In this document: piece by piece, positions 59,801 to 64,000 of the stretch
Layout: each line of letters opens with the position of its first letter
Numbering within the stretch: the stretch's first letter is position 1
From: Phoronis australis
Taxonomy: Eukaryota > Phoronida > Phoronidae
Direction: 5' to 3'
DNA: 64,000 nucleotides
NCBI GenBank assembly: GCA_002633005.1
Contig: NMRA01000078.1
Span: 252,587-316,586 of the forward strand
Notes under the pieces: model-generated
Seen by the model: only the letters and a program-made list of their open reading frames with translations
Databases searched by the model: none
Told to the model about the DNA's origin: nothing
Position numbers and translations under genes: made by a program

Positions 59801-62800
59801 TAGCGGTCTGTATTATATAGAGAGAATAAAATCAGTAGGAGTTTTCCCACAAGGCATAAGTAACACACTTTTGTTTCTTACAGAACTATAATTTGACCTT
59901 CTTGTTTTGCACTTGTTATATTAGAATTCATGATGAGAACATTGAGAAGTCATGGTTTCTTGGAGACCTGGGGTAATTTATGTGCTAATGAGCAGGCTGT
60001 TAAACTCAGAACTCATCAACTGCAGAAGTCTGTCAGTGTGTGGGTGTTTTGTGTATTCCATCATCTCTTGACAGGCTAGTGCAGGAAATGCCTTATGATG
60101 CTGATTAGATATCCACAGCACACAATCAACTGAAGTACTAGCTGTATTGGAGAATGCATTCTTTGTATTGAGGATGTGTGGGGGGGATACTGTCTGAACA
60201 GGGAAAACCTGGAAAAATAAGTATTGACTTTGTATGTGGAAAATGCTGTTACGGTGAGAAAAGGATAAAAACTCTTATGGCAATAAAAAAAATCTGCATA
60301 TTGCTGGTTCGTACATTCAGTTAAGTCTTGGCAACTTTAGGGGGAAATTAGCTCTTGGAAAATTACAGATCAACTGTAAAATCTCAACAATTTAGGATGA
60401 AATATGGCAGAGGGTTGAAATGTTTTGTTCACATTTTTTTATAAAAGATTGCCAGCATCAAATAAATGCTTTGTTGTTTTTAAGTTCTGTACCATAGGTG
60501 CTGTCGGTAAGTGTTTTGAGAAACTGTGTATATTCTAACAGCACTAAAGGTCTTTGATCCATTTGGCAATCTCCTTTTCTTCGTAAATTGATGATATTTT
60601 CCTGTAGATCCTGGAAAATCTCATGATTAATCACAGTAAGTACCTTCTGCTAATTCATGAAAAACAACACCAGTAATTTGCGCCTTGGTTGAATCATAGT
60701 CCAGGGAAAACCCTGGCCACATTGACCCGTTTTTACTGTCGATAAATGTTTAATTTTATCCTGTTGTGATTTTAATGTCACCTCCAATCCTTGGGGAGAT
60801 GATTGAGTTCCTTGTCTGTTATCTATCTGGGTTCGTTGCCAGTGGAATGGAGAGGAAATGTTCAGTGGATTAAGTCGGCTAAGAAACTGGACATTTGAAA
60901 CCTGCAGTAAAATCTCGCTGATTTATGACACAATATGTTGGACTAGTGAAATTAATTTTCTCAAATTTTCACAAAAGTTGTGTAGCGTCAAATTAATGCT
61001 TTAACATTTTCAATTTTTCCAAATATTTCCCGACGGAAACTAGCTATAGTTTCCGTCGGGAAATATTTGGAAAAATTGTATTCACAATGTTGGAAGACCT
61101 TAAACATGAAATAATTTTGGCAACTATTATCAGCAGAAATTTGTGAGATTTTACCATAATAACTAAAAATTTAGAGTGAGTTTGACCACTACACATGCCG
61201 TTCCACACAGAATTGATTTTCATAGCTTCTGGTGCAAGGTATTTAAAGACAGCCAGATAGTACAAGGCATGGTTCTCGTGTTAAAACATGTTGAGACATT
61301 TCTTGACCACCTTTGAAGATGAGAAGTATCTGTCGTTTGGGATGTCTGTATTGAACACTGTCATTTATCAGAATGTAGACACGTGTCATGTTCTTAGAGG
61401 TCTAGTATTTCAAGATTTAAGGCTTGGCTTCGTGTATATGAACATAGGAAAGGTTCTTTACTGGCACTGTCAGTGTCCAGACAGGTAATTAAGAATTAAA
61501 AACCTGCGGTCATTGAACTGTGGGGATCTACTTATTTGATGTTAAATTAATATAAATTGAATTTGTAAGCAACCAATTTGTAAATTGGAATGGTAGAACA
61601 GTTTCGTCACATCACTGCTGGATTGTGGACTATGTTTTTGCGGCATTGCTCTTAGGAGTGTATTCAATTCAGTTTTACATTTGTTGGCTATAGTAATTGT
61701 GTACATCATTCTGTCTGTGTGTCCGTGCAGAGAAACTGCGTTTCTCGTACATGTGTATACGTATGAGGTCGGAGCACTATTCCAGTGTTTCTCCTGGGTT
61801 TTGAAAGAAGCGTGGTGGTGCATAGTACCAGCGGATGCCGAGCCCGACGCCACAATAAAGTGTCATTGTTTGAGCTCGGTGTATCAACAGTTTTGTGTCA
61901 TTCTAACGTATTTTAATTACCAATTAAAGTTCTGAATCGGACACGCCAGGACAGGGCTCAATTCAGACTACATGTTAAAATTATATTCTCTGGCTCTAGA
62001 CACGTTCACAGAACTTAAAAAACCTTCAAACCTATTTAGACCTAACTAACTAACTTGCATAATGAAACTTCGGTTTAGATAGTGTTTATTATATTCTTGC
62101 CCAACGTAAATCAGTTGGATTGGTGTTAGCCGGCATAGCAGCAGACGATTTATTCATCCATTCCATATAGACTACTGAGACTGAACTAGATTGGTGGGTG
62201 GTTCATTAAATTATTGAAAATTTCGTGCAATATAATTTACATTGTTGTACGACAACAAAATAAAATGAATAAAATTTGCCTTTTCTCTATTCAACTCATC
62301 ATTGTTCACTGGCGCTCCGCCTATTTTATAAAAAACTAATGTCAAGACAGTTGCCTGGTCCCTGACTGTATTCAATTACTGTGCATTGTTGGATAACCAG
62401 GCAGTACTGAATGTTGGTCAGGTCACTAAGCGAACGCAAGAAAGTAAAAGGGATATGTTTAACAAGGGATAAGTTCAACATCCGATGTTAAATTATTGTT
62501 TTTCCTGTCGATCCACAAACATCGACAGTAGCTAGGTTAACTTTTGTATTGTGTATTTATTTTTACTAGTGATTTTTGTGTAGCGGTGAGGTTTTCCTGT
62601 CAGGATTAGATGTATGGCAGCTCATAAGTGGCCACTGTTGTACAATCGGTATAATCTTACCTCACAGCCAAGAAGAGCGGTACTCGGCGGAAGTCCGAAA
62701 TATGGGAACTAGCGTGTCAACTTCATCAATTAATGATTGCAATTGTGCTGTGATTTCATGATTACTATGGTTAGGTATATAGTTGTGGGTATGCTCCCAC

Positions 62801-63386
62801 CCAGCCTAAAAACTGGGAGGGAGGCTTGAATTTTTGAGAATGTGGAGCTTTTACTAAAAAAAATGGTTGTGCATTCGCGGAATTTTAGTAGTTCCTGCCT
62901 TTTCAGTGGACTTTAGTCTTACTGTTACGAAATTGATCTCAAATTGTCCCTCAGTAAAAAATGTCATCTCTGGGTTATATTGATAAAAACTGACAGTAAG
63001 GGCAATTAGGCTCTACAAGTTGGCTTTTCACCACTCCCCCGTCATGCTCTCCACCACAAACGAACTGTCAGCACTTTGCAAGAGCAAAAATGACTTCTCA
63101 TCTGAGTTAGGAACAATTTGAGACCTATTTCATAGCAGTAGTTGATTAGTTATACTCATAACGATATCAATTTATAGTAGTTTCTTCGACAGAATGGGGT
63201 TTTATAGCTGCTTTGATTGCCAAGGTCTTGCGTAAATGATGGTCTCGCGTTTTTGCAGGAATTGATGCCAACATGAAATTCAGTATCCAGCCGTTCTCCA
63301 CAGAGGGCGCTTTTGACCAGTGGTGTGATGCCATGAAGGCAGTCACTCGTCTCCCGCTGGGAATACCAGACGAATTTAGGAAGAAG
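41517..63386 (+). CDS. TBC1D30: TBC1D30-like Rab GTPase-activating protein, 5' part (3 exons)
   Basis: Exons at 41517-41817, 46069-46233 and 63259-63386 join in frame to the first 198 residues; the gene continues past the window. Human TBC1D30 is a TBC-domain GAP reported to act on Rab8 and affect primary cilia. Matches are SSIVDDLL.E and RDSLDS in exon 1; ELRSLLTDL, LIKQLKRRDR and NSDVVTAILQAASQKR in exon 2; and MKFSIQPF, FDQWCDAMKAVTRLPLGIPD in exon 3, just before the TBC domain. The ATG at 41517 is chosen because the codon six bases earlier in frame is GTG. The catalytic Arg and Gln fingers are not in the window. Introns are 4.3 kb and 17 kb. Confidence 0.9.
42270..42445 (+). mobile_element. 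Dispersed repeat, family F (copy 1)
   Basis: It opens AAAATCTCACCGATTTAGGA, then ACAACATGGCGGACAAGTG. The same opening recurs at 57441, 60378 and 60906, with a relative near 63640 and an inverted end near 61143. The right boundary is approximate. Confidence 0.5.
42581..42639. repeat. Hairpin with 13-bp arms
   Basis: AATTTGCTGGCAT at 42581-42593 faces ATGCCAGCAAATT at 42627-42639. An inner palindrome, GTGTTTTAACAC, lies within the spacer. Confidence 0.85.
45668..45933 (+). mobile_element. MITE-like element, family E (copy 2)
   Basis: It runs from ACAGTAAAAAGTCTCGAATT to GGAGAATTTTTGCTGTAG, inverted ends built on CTACAGTAAAAA-TCTC. The right half aligns with 29880-30030. No coding capacity. 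Confidence 0.6.
46069..46233 (+). CDS. TBC1D30: TBC1D30 exon 2: predicted coiled coil
   Basis: The acceptor is TTTTCTTTGCAG and the donor CGAA/gtaagc. It encodes IVELRSLLTDLQHRANQLSA then a Lys/Arg-rich helix and VVTAILQAASQKR. The heptad-like Leu spacing suggests a coiled coil. Phase 1 at both ends. Confidence 0.92.
47826..47953. mobile_element. Possible small inverted-repeat element
   Basis: AGACAGCCCC (47826-47835) faces GGGGCTGTCT (47944-47953), and CCTAGC near 47852 faces GCTAGG near 47933. A single copy was seen, so mobility is only suggested. Confidence 0.3.
48398..48517. repeat. 20-bp tandem repeat, about six units
   Basis: The unit is CTGTTAGTTCGTTATTATTA, with a variant GGTGCG in unit 2 and single-base changes in later units. 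Confidence 0.95.
50072..50140. repeat. 23-bp tandem repeat, three units
   Basis: Units read AAAGCAAAAACACATSGTRT plus AAA, with only a few differences between copies. Confidence 0.9.
53347..53400. repeat. Short GTTACCTTAG-like tandem repeat
   Basis: About five imperfect 10-11-bp units of the form GTTACCTTAG/GTTACCGTAG/GTTACCTTGG. Confidence 0.75.
54541..54930. repeat. 37-bp minisatellite built from 20+17-bp half-units
   Basis: From about 54660 the array alternates AACATTGGACAATATTATTC (20 bp) with AACCTTGGACAATATTC (17 bp) for nearly seven rounds. Diverged 20-bp relatives extend left to 54541. All three forward frames are stop-free for over 200 bp, which follows from the unit sequence and does not imply coding. 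Confidence 0.93.
57441..57635 (+). mobile_element. Dispersed repeat, family F (copy 2)
   Basis: It opens AAAATCTCGCCAATTTAGAG, then ACAATATGGCAGACAGGTGG. It shares ATGCTTTG, AAGTTCTGTACCA and CTG.TTAC with 60378-60570. It spans the short frame 57505-57705 (-). Confidence 0.55.
60378..60570 (+). mobile_element. Dispersed repeat, family F (copy 3)
   Basis: It opens AAAATCTCAACAATTTAGGA, then TGAAATATGGCAGAGGG, and continues in step with the copy at 57441. Confidence 0.55.
60906..61156. mobile_element. Two family F copies head to head around a palindrome
   Basis: A copy opens at 60906 (TAAAATCTCGCTGATTTATG, ACACAATATGTTGGACTAG). An inverted family F end, GTGAGATTTTACC, lies at about 61144-61156. 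Between them is the palindrome 61011-61078. The whole stretch could fold into one long hairpin. Confidence 0.55.
61011..61078. repeat. Perfect 32-bp-arm palindrome
   Basis: Arms 61011-61042 and 61047-61078 match perfectly; the loop is GCTA. The arms contain CCAAATATTTCCCGACGG. Confidence 0.97.
62924..63137 (+). mobile_element. MITE-like element, family D (copy 2)
   Basis: The left end GTTACGAAATTGATCTCAAA and the right end GGAACAATTTGAGACCTATT are inverted repeats. Text beyond the right end (TTTCTTCGACRGAATG) is also shared with copy 1, so the true element may be larger. It ends about 120 bp before TBC1D30 exon 3. Confidence 0.6.
63259..63386 (+). CDS. TBC1D30: TBC1D30 exon 3: lead-in to TBC domain
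   Basis: The acceptor is CGCGTTTTTGCAG and the donor AAG/gtatga. It encodes RIDANMKFSIQPFSTEGAFD, then QWCDAMKAVTRLPLGIPDEF and RKK. Human has VDTKLKFTLEP and FQQWYDALKAVARLSTGIP. Phase 0 at the end. Confidence 0.92.
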
Positions 63387-64000
63387 GTATGATAGGGTGT
63401 TGGTAGATAGAATTTTTTGTGGTGGATTTTGAAATGAGATTGAATTATTAATACTTGAAGATTTGGAAAGAAAATAAGATAGCATGTTGAGATTGACTGT
63501 GAACCATAAGGCATTGCTCTATATTTTATTTGAGTATGGCCTTATATTTGGGTTTGCTTGCATTCTGCCATGACGAAGCCATTAATTCATGTATGGGTGT
63601 ACATCTTGCCACATTTATAAGTGGATAGAGTAAAGTTTTCCCCGTGTTAGGACTTAATGTGGTGGACTAGTGAAATTTTACTTTCTCATTTTTGGATAAA
63701 AGGAAGACATACCTAAATCAGTTCTTTACTGTTTTTAAGTTGTGTAGTAGACAATATTTTGAACTGAACATTTACAACAATGCTACAACCAATTGAAAAT
63801 TGAAAAGACTGAAATATTGACAATTATTTTGTCCGATATTTTAGTGAAATTTTACTGAAACTTGAGTTCAGAAAAACATGGATGTGTCCCAAGAATCCTA
63901 ATAAGTGTCTTTTCACGCGACTATTGTAACCGAAAGGAAACCCGAATAAAGTAAGCCCACAAGATGATTACTGTATTTTATGCTGTGGTTGTGCTACTAG
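63387..64000. other. Start of TBC1D30 intron 3
   Basis: It begins gtatga. A diverged family F copy (GTTAGGACTTAATGTGGTGG, ACTAGTGAAATTTTACTTTC) begins near 63646. No further exon is visible before the window ends. Confidence 0.5.

Larger units (their letters stand above)
46234..63258. other. TBC1D30 intron 2 (17 kb)
   Basis: gtaagc to TTTTTGCAG. I find no nested gene or extra conserved exon on either strand. It is full of simple and dispersed repeats listed separately. Short frames such as 61681-61935 (+) and 61542-61853 (-) have no recognisable domain. Confidence 0.5.

Overview
This is a stretch of animal nuclear DNA. The evidence is GT-AG spliced genes with phase-consistent exons, metazoan families (Wnt ligand, Shaker-type K+ channel, copper type II monooxygenase, ankyrin protein, Rab GAP), long AT-rich introns, and many small inverted-repeat transposon relics, a tRNA-derived SINE-like family and micro/minisatellites. 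A bilaterian invertebrate is most likely, perhaps a non-vertebrate deuterostome such as a hemichordate, but the exact lineage is inference.

Layout. (1) 329-4147 (+): last five exons of a dopamine beta-hydroxylase/MOXD1-family gene; its 5' part lies outside the window. It has lost the His-x-His copper-M ligands and carries an insertion of about 100 residues. (2) 7068-17891 (+): complete five-exon Wnt2, with a short first exon holding only the signal peptide. (3) 25695-27302 (+): single-exon Shaker-type (Kv1) channel with an altered S6 gate motif. (4) 27526-29270: diverged tandem units carrying many copies of a motif resembling the CTCF core, between the channel and the convergently transcribed next gene. 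(5) 30954-35711 (-): complete six-exon ANKRD16. (6) 41517-63386 (+, continuing past the window): first three exons of TBC1D30, with introns of 4.3 and 17 kb.

The genes do not form an operon; they are unrelated animal genes that happen to be neighbours. Between and within them are at least six families of small inverted-repeat elements (called A-F here), each with two or more copies in the window, plus two near-perfect long palindromes.

All splice sites were read by eye from GT/AG signals, reading-frame phase and similarity to remembered protein families. UTR ends and transcription starts were not determined. Family assignments rest on recalled sequences, not on a database search.
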